NCBI RefSeq assembly: GCF_902859595.1 | Contig: NZ_CADIJQ010000006.1 | Location: forward strand, 310,001 to 374,000 | From: Achromobacter kerstersii | Lineage (GTDB): Bacteria; Pseudomonadota; Gammaproteobacteria; Burkholderiales; Burkholderiaceae_B | Length of the DNA stretch: 64,000 nt | Direction: 5' to 3' | Shown: positions 1-11,213 of the stretch, one piece after another | How the letters are laid out: every line of letters starts with the position of its first letter | Position numbering within the stretch: position 1 is the stretch's first letter | Position numbers and translations under genes: made by a program | The notes under the pieces: model-generated | Told to the model about the DNA's origin: nothing | The model's database searches: none | The model's input: only the letters and a program-made list of their open reading frames with translations

Positions 1-833
1 ATGACTTCCGGGTGATAGCCCAGTTCCTGGGCTTTGGACGTCAGGTAGTACGGGTCGACGCCGATGCAGTGTCCGCCCACCAGGCCGGGCGAGAACTTCA
101 GGAAGTTCCACTTGGTACCGGCGGCGTTCAGGACTTCCGAGGTGCGGATGCCGACCAGATCGCAGATCTTCGACATCTCGTTCATCAGCGCGATGTTGAT
201 GTCGCGCTGGGTGTTTTCCAGCACCTTCGCCGCTTCGGCCACCTTGATGGACGAGGCGCGGTGCACGCCGGCGTCGATGATCTTCTCGTACACGCCGGCA
301 ATGATCTCCAGCGATGCTTCATCCTGGCCGGACACGATCTTCACGATCTTCTCCAGCGGATGCTCGCGGTCGCCCGGGTTGATCCGTTCGGGGCTGTAAC
401 CCAGCTTGAAATCGACGCCGCAGCGCAGGCCGGACACCTTTTCGAGTTCGGGGCCGCAGATTTCCTCGGTAGCGCCGGGGTGGACGGTGGATTCAAACAC
501 CACGATGGAACCCGGACGCAGCACAGGGCCAATCGATTGGCATGCGCGCACCAGCAGGGAAAAATCGGGGTTGTTCTTTTCGTCGACCGGCGTGGGAACG
601 GCGACCACGAAAAAGTCGCAGCCTTCCAGTTCCGAAATCTGGTCGGTAAAGGTCATGGCAGAGGCACGCAGGGCGTCGTCGTCAATCTCGCCGGTCCAGT
701 CATGTCCCTCTTTCAGTCGTGCGATTCTCCGCTTATCTACATCAAAGCCGATGACATCAAAGCGCTTGGAAAATGCGACGGCTACGGGCAGGCCGACATA
801 TCCAAGGCCACACACTGCGATTCTCTTTACCAC
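1..833 (-). CDS. Nucleotide-sugar (UDP-N-acetylhexosamine type) 6-dehydrogenase, partial
   Basis: This gene runs off the left edge, so only the first about 277 residues are present. It should oxidise C6 of a UDP-N-acetyl sugar to a uronic acid for a surface polysaccharide. Seen: an N-terminal Rossmann motif GLGYVGLP at residues 9-16, [13 protein letters not shown] in the middle, [13 protein letters not shown], and the catalytic cysteine in [12 protein letters not shown] near the cut end. The CIGVDPYYL form is typical of the TviB/WbpO/CapL branch rather than of UDP-glucose dehydrogenase, so it differs from the ugd gene at 4923-6245. The start is GTG at 833; no other start fits before an upstream in-frame stop at 867-869. 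It is preceded by a long AT-rich gap, as is common in front of polysaccharide loci. The exact sugar cannot be told from this fragment. Confidence 0.9.
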   Translation of the reverse strand, partial: MVKRIAVCGLGYVGLPVAVAFSKRFDVIGFDVDKRRIARLKEGHDWTGEIDDDALRASAMTFTDQISELEGCDFFVVAVPTPVDEKNNPDFSLLVRACQSIGPVLRPGSIVVFESTVHPGATEEICGPELEKVSGLRCGVDFKLGYSPERINPGDREHPLEKIVKIVSGQDEASLEIIAGVYEKIIDAGVHRASSIKVAEAAKVLENTQRDINIALMNEMSKICDLVGIRTSEVLNAAGTKWNFLKFSPGLVGGHCIGVDPYYLTSKAQELGYHPEV

Positions 834-1319
834 GGGGGCCTCACTGTTTTCGTCGTGTCGTGGACACTAGAAATCGACGCCCGAAGACACGTAAATCGAT
901 TCAAAATCGATATACGACTGTCCCCATTGGGCGGACTTATTGCTTAAGAAATGTTTCGTCTCGAAACCTACACATACGTGCCAGATGACGAGCCAACGAA
1001 TCGTAGATGGGCCAGACAGCAATATTCTTTCTAAAAATTATTATTGCTGTGGAAATGAGTCAGGGTTTCCGTAATAAACCCCGGGAATTCCCTCAAATAA
1101 TTACATTCATTACACAAACCGCAACACAGAATGGCCGGGTAATTGTTAACGGATATTAAAAAGGGTATTTCTTATTCTTGTTTAACCATACTGAAAAACA
1201 TAATGCTTGTTCAGCGGGTATTTATTAATAGCCTAAAGCAATTATTCCGTAATGCAAAATCGTTGTGTACAAGCCCGTCATAATCCGCTGAATAATGCCC
1301 CTGAAAATCGCCGTCTTCA
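834..1319. other. AT-rich intergenic region without a recognisable gene
   Basis: About 490 bases between the dehydrogenase and the glmS 3' end are markedly richer in A and T than the rest of the window. No reading frame of convincing length or codon use is present on either strand. It should hold the promoter of the leftward dehydrogenase gene. I could not pick a clear -35/-10 pair. The composition change suggests a boundary between conserved core DNA (glmS rightward) and a variable polysaccharide locus to the left; this is inference. Confidence 0.5.
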
Positions 1320-1357
1320 AAGCACTTGGCCCACCGCATGCTGTGGGCCAAGTGCTT
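1320..1357 (-). terminator. Terminator-like hairpin after glmS
   Basis: A perfect 14-bp inverted repeat (1321-1334 with 1343-1356, plus one further A-T pair) with an 8-base loop lies 24 bases past the glmS stop codon. Downstream on the minus strand there is only a short T run (TTTT about 15 bases on), so intrinsic termination may be partial or Rho-assisted. Confidence 0.6.
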
Positions 1358-1380
1358 GATATAAAAGACGAACAGCGGTG

Positions 1381-3213
1381 TTATTCCACCGTCACGCTCT
1401 TGGCCAGGTTGCGCGGCTTGTCCACATCGGTGCCGCGGGCGCAGGCCGTGTGGTAGGACAGCAGCTGCAGCGGAATGGTGTGCAGGATGGGTGACAGCTT
1501 GCCGTAGTTCTCGGGCATGCGGATCACGTGCATGCCTTCGGCGCTTTGGATCTTGCTGTCGGCATCCGCAAACACATAGAGCTCGCCGCCGCGCGCACGC
1601 ACTTCCTGCATGTTGGACTTCAGCTTTTCCAGCAGCTCGTCCTTGGGCGCGATGGTCACAACCGGCATGTGTTCGGTCACCAGCGCCAGCGGGCCGTGCT
1701 TGAGCTCGCCAGCCGGGTAGGCTTCGGCGTGGATGTAGCTGATTTCCTTCAGCTTCAGCGCGCCTTCCAGCGCGATGGGGTAGTGCATGCCACGGCCCAG
1801 GAACAGGGCGTTTTCCTTGGACGCGAAGCGATCGGCCCACGCCATGATCTGCGGCTCAAGCGCCAGCACCGAACCGATGGCCACCGGCAGATGGCGCAGG
1901 GCCTTCAGGTGATCGGCTTCCTGCTCGTCCGACAACTGGCCGCGCACTTGCGCCAGCGTCAGGGTCAACAGGAACAGCGCGGTCAGCTGGGTGGTGAAGG
2001 CCTTGGTCGACGCCACGCCGATTTCAACGCCGGCGCGCGTGATGTACGACAGCTTGCATTCACGCACCATGGCGCTGGTGGACACGTTGCAGACGGTCAG
2101 CGTGTGCTCCATGCCCAGCGAACGCGCGTGCTTCAACGCGGCCAGCGTGTCGGCGGTTTCGCCCGACTGCGAGATCGTGACCACCAGCGAACGCGGGTTG
2201 GGCACGCTATCGCGGTAGCGGTATTCGCTGGCGATTTCCACGGCCACCGGGATCTTGGCGATGGACTCGATCCAGTACTTGGCGGTAAGACCCGCGTAGT
2301 AGCTGGTGCCGCAAGCCAGGATCAACAGCGAATCGATCTCTTTGAAGACCTTGTAAGCCTGGTCGCCGAACAGCTCGGGCGTGATGGCTTCGATGTCTTG
2401 CAGCGTGTCGCCCACGGCGCGCGGCTGCTCGAAGATTTCCTTCTGCATGTAGTGGCGGTACGGGCCCAACTCAGCCGCGCCCGTGTGCACGTGCACGGTG
2501 TGCACTTCACGATCCACGTTCTTGCCGTTGGCGTCCACGATCCACACGCGCGACAGTTGCAGGTCAACGACGTCGCCGTCTTCCAGGTAGATGATCTGGT
2601 CGGTCGTGCCAGCCAGCGCCAGCGCGTCGGAAGCCAGGAAGTTTTCGTTCTGGCCCACGCCCACCACCAGCGGCGAGCCTTGGCGAGCGCCCACGACGCG
2701 ATGCGGTTCGTCGCGGCAGAACACGGCGATGGCGTAGGCGCCATGCAGGCGGCGCACGGCATTCTGCACGGCTTCGAACAGGTCGCCGGCGTACAGGTGG
2801 TTCACCAGATGCGCGATGACTTCGGTGTCGGTCTGGCTTTCAAAGACATAGCCCACGGCCTGCAATTCAGCACGCAGTTCGTCGTGGTTTTCGATGATGC
2901 CGTTGTGCACGAGCGCGATGCGCGGCTCGTCGTTACCCAGATGCGAGAAGTGGGGGTGCGCGTTATGCGTGGCCGGCACGCCGTGCGTGGCCCAACGCGT
3001 GTGGGCGATGCCCGTGAAACCCTGCACCTTGTCTTGGGCAACCTGGTCGGCCAGCTCAGCCACGCGCTGCGTGCTGCGCGTACGGCGCAGATGGCCGTCG
3101 GCATAGACGGCAACGCCGCAAGAGTCGTAGCCGCGGTATTCCAGCCGCTTCAGACCTTCAACAAGAATCGGGGTGATGTCGCGCTGGGCGACGGCGCCAA
3201 CAATGCCGCACAT
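1381..3213 (-). CDS. glmS: Glutamine-fructose-6-phosphate aminotransferase (isomerizing)
   Basis: GlmS makes glucosamine-6-phosphate from fructose-6-phosphate and glutamine, the first step to UDP-GlcNAc. The protein is 610 residues, the usual length. It starts [10 protein letters not shown], so that Cys2 becomes the N-terminal nucleophile of the class II amidotransferase domain (about residues 2-220). Two SIS sugar-isomerase domains follow, with CGTSYYAG and [10 protein letters not shown], and the C-terminus [13 protein letters not shown] is the family's conserved end. The start at 3213 is fixed by the need for Cys2 and by a GGAG eight bases upstream; a longer frame to 3264 is rejected. It is divergent from the Lrp-type gene at 3364 and lies 4.5 kb from glmU, the later enzyme of the same pathway. 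Confidence 0.98.
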   Translation of the reverse strand: MCGIVGAVAQRDITPILVEGLKRLEYRGYDSCGVAVYADGHLRRTRSTQRVAELADQVAQDKVQGFTGIAHTRWATHGVPATHNAHPHFSHLGNDEPRIALVHNGIIENHDELRAELQAVGYVFESQTDTEVIAHLVNHLYAGDLFEAVQNAVRRLHGAYAIAVFCRDEPHRVVGARQGSPLVVGVGQNENFLASDALALAGTTDQIIYLEDGDVVDLQLSRVWIVDANGKNVDREVHTVHVHTGAAELGPYRHYMQKEIFEQPRAVGDTLQDIEAITPELFGDQAYKVFKEIDSLLILACGTSYYAGLTAKYWIESIAKIPVAVEIASEYRYRDSVPNPRSLVVTISQSGETADTLAALKHARSLGMEHTLTVCNVSTSAMVRECKLSYITRAGVEIGVASTKAFTTQLTALFLLTLTLAQVRGQLSDEQEADHLKALRHLPVAIGSVLALEPQIMAWADRFASKENALFLGRGMHYPIALEGALKLKEISYIHAEAYPAGELKHGPLALVTEHMPVVTIAPKDELLEKLKSNMQEVRARGGELYVFADADSKIQSAEGMHVIRMPENYGKLSPILHTIPLQLLSYHTACARGTDVDKPRNLAKSVTVE

Positions 3214-3263
3214 AGGAGAGACTCCGCTAAGTTCGTGTACCGACGCATTGTGCGCGACCCGCA

Positions 3264-3280
3264 AAGAAATTTGATTTCTT
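3264..3280. promoter_or_regulatory. 17-bp perfect palindrome in the glmS/lrp divergent promoter region
   Basis: AAGAAAT-TTG-ATTTCTT is a perfect 7-bp dyad with a 3-base centre, 50 bases upstream of glmS and 83 bases upstream of the Lrp-type gene. The surrounding 150 bases are AT-rich. The placement suits an operator for one or both divergent genes; the Lrp-family product is the natural candidate. No binding evidence is available from sequence alone. Confidence 0.45.
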
Positions 3281-3363
3281 AATACGCCTATATTTGGAAG
3301 TTAATTCCCTTACATATTTGTGATTAAATAATCTTTCTTCAAAACGATGTTTTTGAATTAATC

Positions 3364-3852
3364 ATGCAAAATATGCCCAATCTGCTGCCGGAACTCGATG
3401 ATCTGGACCTGCGCATTCTTGAACAGTTACAAGAAGACAGCTCACTGACCAACCAGGATCTGGCCGCACGCGTGCATGCCTCGCCCCCCACCTGCCTGCG
3501 GCGAGTGCGGCGCCTGGTGGATGAAGGCGTGATTGCCCGCCAGGTCGCCATCCTGGCGGCCGAAAAGCTGGGCAGCACGCTGACGGCAATCGTCGAGATC
3601 ACGCTGGATGTGCAGGCCGCCGAAAGCCTGGACGCGTTCGAACAAAGCATGCTGACCGAGCCCGCCGTGCTTCAGTGCTACCGCGTATCGCCCGGCCCGG
3701 ACTTCGTGGTGATCGCCCAGGTAAAGGACATGCCCGCCTACCACGCACTGGTCCACCGCGCCTTCACGGCGCAAGCCAACGTGCGCAACGTGCGCACGTT
3801 CTTCTCGGTGCACCGCGCGAAGTTTGAAACGAGGATTGATGTGCGGGGGTGA
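3364..3852 (+). CDS. Lrp/AsnC family transcriptional regulator
   Basis: A 162-residue DNA-binding regulator of the leucine-responsive family. The N-terminal third (about residues 10-60, LDDLDLRILEQLQEDSSLTN through SPPTCLRRVRRL) is the AsnC-type winged helix-turn-helix. The remainder (about 70-150) is the RAM effector-binding domain, with the usual DFVVIAQVKDMPAYHALV stretch. Family members bind an amino acid and act as octamers or hexadecamers. It is divergent from glmS and ends 15 bases before the convergent glycosyltransferase gene. The start could also be Met4 at 3373. The ligand is unknown. Confidence 0.93.
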   Translation: MQNMPNLLPELDDLDLRILEQLQEDSSLTNQDLAARVHASPPTCLRRVRRLVDEGVIARQVAILAAEKLGSTLTAIVEITLDVQAAESLDAFEQSMLTEPAVLQCYRVSPGPDFVVIAQVKDMPAYHALVHRAFTAQANVRNVRTFFSVHRAKFETRIDVRG

Positions 3853-3867
3853 GTGCCCCCGCAAGGG

Positions 3868-4922
3868 TCAGCGCCCGCCCAGCAGCCGCTCGAACTGCGC
3901 CAGATACCGGTTGCCCATCTTCTGCACGTCGTGTTCGTTCTTGACGTACTCGTACGCGCGCGCCGTCACATCTTGGCGGAATGCGGCGTCGTCCAGGCAG
4001 CGCGCCATGCCGGCGGCCATGGCCTGGTGGTCGCCCACGGCCACCAGCACGCCGCGCCCGTCGGCCAGGCTTTCTTTCAAGCCGCCCGCGTCGGTGGATA
4101 CCACTGGCACGCGTTGCAGGAAGGCGTCCAGCACGCTGCTGCCTAGCGCTTCTTCTTCGGAGCTCATGACGAACACGTCGAGGATGCTGTAGAAATCTTC
4201 GACGCCTTTGCGAAAGCCCGCGAAGCGGTAGACGTCTTCGATACCGAGCTTTTCGGCTTCGTCCTTGGCCTGCTGTTCGCGGTCGCCGCCTGCGCCGAAG
4301 TGCAGGAAGACGAAGTCGCGGCGCGTCTTGGCCAGTTCGCCCACGGCGCGCACCAAGGTGACGGGGTCCTTGTCGCGGATCAGCGCGGCGGAGGTCGCCA
4401 TGACCTTCTTGCCGGTCAGTTCGAATTCGCGCACCAGGTTGTCGACGTTCTCGGCGTTGATGGCGTGCGGTTCGACCGCGCTGCGGATGATGACGGGTTC
4501 GATGCCCAGCCGGCGCGGTTCGCTGGCGGCCATCTCGCTGATCGCCACGAACAGATTCGCGTGGCGCCACTTGTAGCCGGTTTTCCATTCGTCGCCCGGC
4601 TTCACCACAAACGACGTGCGGCGCGAGAACACCACGGGGCTGCGATGCAGCCACTTGGTCAGCACGGCCCACGTGATGGTGTTGGCGGTTTGCGCGTGGA
4701 TGATGTCGTAGCGGCTGGCGCCCGCCAGGAACGCCAGTTGGCCCGGCACGTTGCGGCAGGTGTGGGCGACGAAACCCTCTTGGCGCGCGCGCTCGGCCAG
4801 CGGCGCGCCTTCGCGGCACATCACTTCGACGTCATGGCCCGCCTTGCGGAAGGCGCGCATGCAATACAGCGTCTGCCGTTCGCCGCCGCGCCAGCCTTTT
4901 TCGAAGTTCAGTTGCAGGATCT

Positions 4923-4926
<4 letters not shown>
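3868..4926 (-). CDS. GT4-family glycosyltransferase
   Basis: A 352-residue GT-B fold glycosyltransferase, probably transferring a sugar to a lipopolysaccharide or other envelope glycan in the cytoplasm. The N-terminal domain begins [20 protein letters not shown], with the glycine-rich acceptor loop. The C-terminal glycosyltransferase group 1 domain has [30 protein letters not shown] and the [15 protein letters not shown] nucleotide-sugar binding segment. The start at 4926 overlaps the ugd stop codon as ATGA, so the two genes are translationally coupled and probably work in the same pathway (ugd supplies UDP-glucuronate). Donor and acceptor are not identifiable by eye. Confidence 0.9.
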
Positions 4927-6245
<1,319 letters not shown>

Positions 6246-6369
6246 GCCTGCCCGCCTTCAAAATAGGGAATCTTGCGCGCCTGGCTTCAGGAACCAGGCG
6301 CCGGCCGCCATTATAGAAGCGGCCGGGAACCAGGGTAGTAGTGGCAGGGAGCCAGGGGCTGAATGGCCC

Positions 6370-7779
6370 CTAGACCCGCAATTTGCTGAAACGGACGGTG
6401 TTCACAACCACCGCCAGGGCTGCGCAGATCGTCCCCAGCACCAGCGCCAGCCCGGGGCCGTGCGCCACGCTAACGCTGAAGGCGATGGCCACCAGCGCCG
6501 TGCCAAAGCTCTGGCCGAACACCCGGGTCGTGGCCTGCAAGCCACCCGCCGCACCACTGCGCGAGCGGGGCGCGGCCGACAACATGGCGCGGTTGTTCGG
6601 CGTCTGGAAGAAACCAAATCCCACGCCCGCCACGAACATGCCCGCCACGATGGGCCAGTTCGACACCGACGACGGCAGCAGCGCCAGCGACAGCATGCCA
6701 GCCACCATGGTCGCCGCCCCCACGCCACTGAGCGTGGCGGCGGAATAGCGGTCGGACAGCCGGCCCGCCAGCGGGGCGATGATGGCGGTGCCCACAGGCC
6801 AGGCGCCCATCAGCATGCCGACTTCCAGGTACGGCCGGCCCAGCACCTGCTGGAAGTAGAACGGCAGCGACACATACGACGCCATCTGCGCCGCGAACGT
6901 GCAGGCCGACGCGCCCACGGCGAACGCCAGCGGACGGATGCGCAGCAAGTCCACCGGCACCAGCGGCGCGGGCTGGCGGCTGGCGCGGCGCACCAGCACC
7001 AAGCCAACCACCGTCGCAATCGCAACCAGGCCGATCCCGCGCAGCAGATCCTGCCCCATCATGTCGACGCCGGAAATGAAGACGCCCAGCGTCACCATGC
7101 AGAGCAGCGCGCTGACCCAATCCAGCTTGACGTCGTTACGCGGCACTTCAGGCAGATGGCGCAGGCCGAACATGGCCAGCACGCAGATCGGCAGATTGAC
7201 CGCGAAGATCCATGGCCACGGCGCCACCGACAGAATGGCGGACCCGATGGTGGGCCCCAGCACCGACATCACGGCCACCGTGGTGGCGTTGATGCTGATG
7301 CCGCGTCCCAGCAATTTCAGCGGATAGATGTTGCGCACCAGGCCGCCAAACATGCACATCAAGGTGGCCGCGCCCACGCCCTGGAACACGCGCGCCGCCG
7401 TCAGCTGCCACAACGTGCCGGCCAGCGCGCAGCCCAGCGACGCCAACGTGAAAAGTATCAGGCCGAAGGTGAACATGCGGCGAAAGCCGATGCGCTCGGC
7501 CAGCGCCGACAAGGGCAGCAGCATCATCACCACCGCCAGGTTGTAGGCGTTGACGATCCAGACGGCTTGCGCGGGGGATGCGTTCAGGTCGACGGCGATC
7601 GTGGGCAGGGCCACGTTGGCGATGGTCGTGTCCAGCACCGACAGGCTGATGCCTGTCATCACCGTAGCGGCCGCCCAATACCGGCGCGGCGTGGGCAGGC
7701 CATCAGGCTGGGCCGACTTGGCGCCGCCGCTTGGGGCGGCGCCTTGAGCGGCAGCCTGGGCGGGGTCGTTCTCCGCCAT
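6370..7779 (-). CDS. MFS transporter, DHA2 (EmrB/QacA) family
   Basis: A 469-residue membrane protein of the 14-helix drug:H+ antiporter type. The first helices contain the motif LDTTIANVALPTIAVDLNAS, followed by WIVNAYNLAVVMMLLPLSALAERIGFRRMF (motif A region), both typical of DHA2 exporters. The chosen ATG at 7779 overlaps the glmU stop codon as TGATG, so translation is probably coupled to glmU. A longer form would need a TTG at 7806 inside glmU. The substrate is not known; coupling to glmU suggests housekeeping expression rather than induction by a drug. Confidence 0.9.
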   Translation of the reverse strand: MAENDPAQAAAQGAAPSGGAKSAQPDGLPTPRRYWAAATVMTGISLSVLDTTIANVALPTIAVDLNASPAQAVWIVNAYNLAVVMMLLPLSALAERIGFRRMFTFGLILFTLASLGCALAGTLWQLTAARVFQGVGAATLMCMFGGLVRNIYPLKLLGRGISINATTVAVMSVLGPTIGSAILSVAPWPWIFAVNLPICVLAMFGLRHLPEVPRNDVKLDWVSALLCMVTLGVFISGVDMMGQDLLRGIGLVAIATVVGLVLVRRASRQPAPLVPVDLLRIRPLAFAVGASACTFAAQMASYVSLPFYFQQVLGRPYLEVGMLMGAWPVGTAIIAPLAGRLSDRYSAATLSGVGAATMVAGMLSLALLPSSVSNWPIVAGMFVAGVGFGFFQTPNNRAMLSAAPRSRSGAAGGLQATTRVFGQSFGTALVAIAFSVSVAHGPGLALVLGTICAALAVVVNTVRFSKLRV

Positions 7780-9152
7780 CACGACTTCTTGACGGGACGC
7801 TGCCAACCCTCAACGGTGAGCTGTTTGGCACGCGACACCGTCAGCTTCTCAGCCGGCGCGTCGCGCGTCAGGGTGGTGCCTGCGCCCAAGGTGGCGCCAC
7901 GGCCCACACGCACCGGCGCGACCAGCTGCGTGTCGGAACCGATGAAGGCGTCGTCTTCGATGACGGTGCGGTGCTTGTTCACGCCGTCGTAATTGCAGGT
8001 GATGGTGCCCGCGCCCACGTTCACGCGCGCGCCGATGTCGGCGTCGCCAATGTAGGCCAGGTGATTGGCCTTGCTGTCAGCGCCCAGCACGCTCTTTTTG
8101 ATTTCGACGAAGTTCCCAACGTGGCTGCGGTCGCCCAATTCGGCGCCCGGACGCAGGCGGGCATACGGACCCACGCGCGCATCACGGCCCACTTCGGCCT
8201 GTTGCAGATGGCTGAACGCTTCGATCTGCGTGCCCGCGCCCACCGCGACATCGCGCAGCACGCAATGCGGGCCAACGCGCACGCCATCGGCCAACGTCAC
8301 ATTGCCTTCGAACACGCAGCCCACGTCAATGAACACATCGCGGCCGCACGTGAGCGAACCGCGCACGTCAAAGCGGGCGGGGTCGGCCAGCGTGACGCCG
8401 GCTTCCAGCTGGCGGCGGGCTTGCTCGCCTTGCCAGCGGCGTTCCAGTTCGGCTTGCTGCACGCGGCTGTTCACGCCCAGCGTTTCCCAGCCGGCGGCCG
8501 GTTGCGCCGCGCCCACCGGCACGCTGTCAACGACAGCCAGCCCGACGACGTCGGTCAGGTAGTACTCGCCCTGTGCGTTCTTGTTGTCGATGCGGGTCAG
8601 CCAGTCTTTCAGCTTGGCCGTGGGTGCCGTCAGGATGCCGGTGTTCACTTCCTTGATGGCGCGTTCGGCGTCGGACGCGTCCTTGTGCTCGACGATGCGG
8701 CACACATTGCCTTGGGCGTCGCGCACGATGCGGCCATAGCCGGTGGAGTCGTCCAGCACTTCGGTTAGCACCGCCGCGCCCGCGCCGCGCGCGTTCAGCA
8801 GGCGTTGCAGCGTGTCGGGCTGCACCAGCGGCACGTCACCGTACAGCACCAGCGTCACGTCATCCTTGCCTTCGCCTTCCAACAGCAGCGGCACCGCTTG
8901 CTGCACGGCGTGGCCGGTGCCTTGCTGCGGTTGCTGCAACACGAAGTGCAGATCCGGCTGGCCTTCGAACGCCTGTTTGACGCGGTCCGCGCCATGGCCG
9001 ACCACAACGATGATGCGCGCCGGCTTCAACTGGCGCGCGCTGTCCAGCACATGGGCCAGCATCGGTTTGCCGGCCAGCGTGTGCAGCACTTTGGGAAGGT
9101 CGGACTGCATGCGTTTGCCCAGTCCGGCGGCGAGGATCACTACATTAAGCAT
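7779..9152 (-). CDS. glmU: Bifunctional UDP-N-acetylglucosamine pyrophosphorylase / glucosamine-1-phosphate N-acetyltransferase
   Basis: GlmU acetylates glucosamine-1-phosphate and then couples it to UTP to give UDP-GlcNAc for peptidoglycan and LPS. The 457-residue length is standard. The N-terminal uridyltransferase domain starts with [18 protein letters not shown] (residues 7-24) and has the LYGDVPLV metal/UTP loop. From about residue 250 the left-handed beta-helix repeats are visible (hexapeptide pattern such as [20 protein letters not shown]). [10 protein letters not shown] and [19 protein letters not shown] are the acetyltransferase active-site region. It lies upstream of, and overlaps, the MFS gene. 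Confidence 0.98.
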   Translation of the reverse strand: MLNVVILAAGLGKRMQSDLPKVLHTLAGKPMLAHVLDSARQLKPARIIVVVGHGADRVKQAFEGQPDLHFVLQQPQQGTGHAVQQAVPLLLEGEGKDDVTLVLYGDVPLVQPDTLQRLLNARGAGAAVLTEVLDDSTGYGRIVRDAQGNVCRIVEHKDASDAERAIKEVNTGILTAPTAKLKDWLTRIDNKNAQGEYYLTDVVGLAVVDSVPVGAAQPAAGWETLGVNSRVQQAELERRWQGEQARRQLEAGVTLADPARFDVRGSLTCGRDVFIDVGCVFEGNVTLADGVRVGPHCVLRDVAVGAGTQIEAFSHLQQAEVGRDARVGPYARLRPGAELGDRSHVGNFVEIKKSVLGADSKANHLAYIGDADIGARVNVGAGTITCNYDGVNKHRTVIEDDAFIGSDTQLVAPVRVGRGATLGAGTTLTRDAPAEKLTVSRAKQLTVEGWQRPVKKS

Positions 9153-9221
9153 AAGTTCTAAAAGGTTGAGAGACGGCGGAGCAGCCTTGCGGCCACTCGC
9201 CAGTCGAGATTGAAAGGAGGA

Positions 9222-10073
9222 TCAGGGCGTGCCGTCGGCAGGCCCGGTTTTCTTTGCGCGAGGCGCGGATTTGGAGGCGGTCTTAGTGGCGCCCTTGGCG
9301 CCGGACTTAGCCGCCGTCTTGCGTGCGGCAGGCGTCGAAGCCTTGGCCTCGGTGCGGGCCGCAGCCTTGGATTCGCCCGGCTTGGACTCACCCGATTTGG
9401 ATTCGCCGGACTTGGCCTCGCCCGATTTCGGGGCCGACGCCGCGCCCGGTGCTGCGGGGTTGGACGGCATCGATGCCGCCGTGGCCGCCGCGATCTGGTT
9501 GAACTGCTGTTGCAGCAGATCCCACCAGGCCTTGGATGCCGATTGCGCCGCAGCGCCCATCTGTTCGCTCATGCCGGCCATGCCGGATTCGGGCGCCGCG
9601 GCATTATCTGCGTTGGGCTCCTTGGCTGCCTCGGTATCCTTTGACGAGGACGTGGGCGCAGCCTTGGGTGCGGACTTGGGCGCGGGCTTCAACCCCAGCA
9701 CCACTTCCAGCGGTGATGCCGCACCGCTTTCGCGCACCATGTTCAAGTCCATGTTGGCCGCGCTGTCCACAAACGCACGCAAGGTGCTGATGGTGGAGCG
9801 CTGCACTTCCATGCCCTGGATGGTGGACGACAGCATGGACAAGTTCATGCGCAGCCAGTTTTCCACCGAACGCAGCTCGGCGATGCGGCGGTCCAGGTCT
9901 TCCAGGTTCATCGGGGGAGCCATGGGCAGGCTGCTGGCCAGGCCGCCCGGCCCGGTCAAACCCGCCCAAGCCTGGCGCATCATTTCCATGCTGGCCAGAA
10001 GAGGGTTGCCCGACAGATCCGAGTTCTGCCCCATGCCAGGTAGGACGAACGGATTGGTGAATGAGTCGCTCAT
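9222..10073 (-). CDS. phaM: PhaM-family polyhydroxyalkanoate granule regulatory protein
   Basis: A 283-residue protein resembling PhaM, which activates PHA synthase, controls granule number and ties granules to the nucleoid. The conserved N-terminal half includes NLEDLDRRIAELRSVENWL and MLSSTIQGMEVQRSTIS. The C-terminal about 110 residues are low-complexity, Lys/Ala/Pro/Ser-rich and strongly basic, like the DNA-binding tail of PhaM and of histone H1-like proteins. A short in-frame repeat of the KSGES type occurs near residues 210-225. No phaC lies in this window. The start at 10073 is the first ATG. The family assignment rests on pattern recognition of the N-terminal half. Confidence 0.8.
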   Translation of the reverse strand: MSDSFTNPFVLPGMGQNSDLSGNPLLASMEMMRQAWAGLTGPGGLASSLPMAPPMNLEDLDRRIAELRSVENWLRMNLSMLSSTIQGMEVQRSTISTLRAFVDSAANMDLNMVRESGAASPLEVVLGLKPAPKSAPKAAPTSSSKDTEAAKEPNADNAAAPESGMAGMSEQMGAAAQSASKAWWDLLQQQFNQIAAATAASMPSNPAAPGAASAPKSGEAKSGESKSGESKPGESKAAARTEAKASTPAARKTAAKSGAKGATKTASKSAPRAKKTGPADGTP

Positions 10074-10115
10074 GCCAGATCTCCCCGCGTACGGATGGTT
10101 GCCGCTGGCTGCCGG

Positions 10116-10823
10116 TCAACCCGGCAGCAGCTGATTATTTTCAACGCGCACGTGATCGCCGGATGCAAAGGCGAAGGGCTGCGCGCTGCGGAACTGGCGC
10201 GCACTACCGTCACTCATGCGGACCGTAAGCTCATAGTGCGTCACCGTTTGTTGCTGTCTGATATTACGCTCAACTTCACGGCCTGCCAAAGCACCACCGA
10301 CCGCGCCCAGCACGGTCAGCGCCGTCTTGCCGCTGCCTCCGCCAAATTGATTACCCACTACGCCGCCCACCACACCGCCACCAATGGTGCCGACGAGGTG
10401 ATCGCTGTTGTCCTTCACAGGCACCTGCACGGGGCGGATGGTTTCCACCACGCCGCAGCTCTGGCAAGCCTGTTGCGCGGGTGCGGGCGCGGCGGGCCGC
10501 GGCGCGGACGCCGATGCCGGACGGCCTTGCTGGGTTTGTTGCGCCTGCGCCTGCTGTGCCTGTGCTTGCTGGGCTTGCTGGGCTTGGGCCTGCCGAGCCT
10601 GCGATTGCTGTGCAGCAGCTTGCGGCGCCGGCGCCAGGTTGGCGCTTTCCGGGCCGGCCTCGGCCACAGGCGTGTCCGCGTGCGGATTGGCCGACGGCGA
10701 GGGCAGCCAGCCCATCACAGCGGCGACGCCCACGGCGCACATGACGATGACAGCGATCGACGCGGCGGCAACCAGGGGATGCAAGCCGCGGCGCGCGTGC
10801 TCAATTCGGGTGGATGTATTCAT
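10116..10823 (-). CDS. Glycine-zipper 2TM-domain envelope protein
   Basis: A 235-residue protein with one N-terminal membrane segment (about residues 17-40, LVAAASIAVIVMCAVGVAAV). A Gln/Ala-rich low-complexity linker (about 65-105) follows. The C-terminal domain has GGGVVGGVVGNQFGGGSGK and LGAVGGALAGREVERNI, the Rick_17kDa/SlyB-type glycine zipper. Such proteins insert into or lie along the envelope and affect membrane integrity; the precise role here is unknown. The Gln/Ala linker comes from a DNA microsatellite and probably varies in length between strains. Two cysteines (QACQSCGVV) precede the zipper domain. Confidence 0.85.
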   Translation of the reverse strand: MNTSTRIEHARRGLHPLVAAASIAVIVMCAVGVAAVMGWLPSPSANPHADTPVAEAGPESANLAPAPQAAAQQSQARQAQAQQAQQAQAQQAQAQQTQQGRPASASAPRPAAPAPAQQACQSCGVVETIRPVQVPVKDNSDHLVGTIGGGVVGGVVGNQFGGGSGKTALTVLGAVGGALAGREVERNIRQQQTVTHYELTVRMSDGSARQFRSAQPFAFASGDHVRVENNQLLPG

Positions 10824-10968
10824 GACGATGCTCCATCGTAACTAACCGGCATCGGTATAGCACCCGGGCGCGGTTTCGGCATGTTGCGATGGTGACGCTT
10901 CTTTGCAGGGGTAATGGCCCCAAGGGCGGGCGGATGGACACTCGCGCGCATTCGTGGACAATAGCCGA

Positions 10969-11196
10969 ATGGATTCCATTTCTCTGCCCCAGCTTGAACA
11001 GGCGATCAACTATTGGCGCAACGTGTCGCCTTCGGTCGGTGACGAATCGCGCCTGTGTCCCGAAGCCGCGGCGCTGGCCACGCCCTATGCGCTGATGATC
11101 ATGACGCACCGCCACGACATCGCCGTTTCCGAACTCAATGAAAAAGCCCAGGCGGCGCTGGCCGGCTGGGCTTCGGCGGGCGGCGGCGCCCGCTGA
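10969..11196 (+). CDS. Small DUF3717-type protein
   Basis: A 75-residue protein starting MDSISLPQLEQAINYWR and containing LCPEAAALATPYALMIM. It matches a short family found mainly in Burkholderiales, of unknown function. The ATG at 10969 is preferred over an upstream GTG at 10954 because the conserved part begins there. It is divergent from the glycine-zipper gene and convergent with the sco1-type gene. Confidence 0.75.
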   Translation: MDSISLPQLEQAINYWRNVSPSVGDESRLCPEAAALATPYALMIMTHRHDIAVSELNEKAQAALAGWASAGGGAR

Positions 11197-11213
11197 TCAC
11201 TTCTGGCTGAATC

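Noticed and set aside
1528..3282. A 584-codon open frame opposite glmS
   Set aside because: It is the antisense shadow of a GC-rich real gene; its translation is His/Arg/Val-rich low-information sequence with no domain, while glmS on the other strand is complete.
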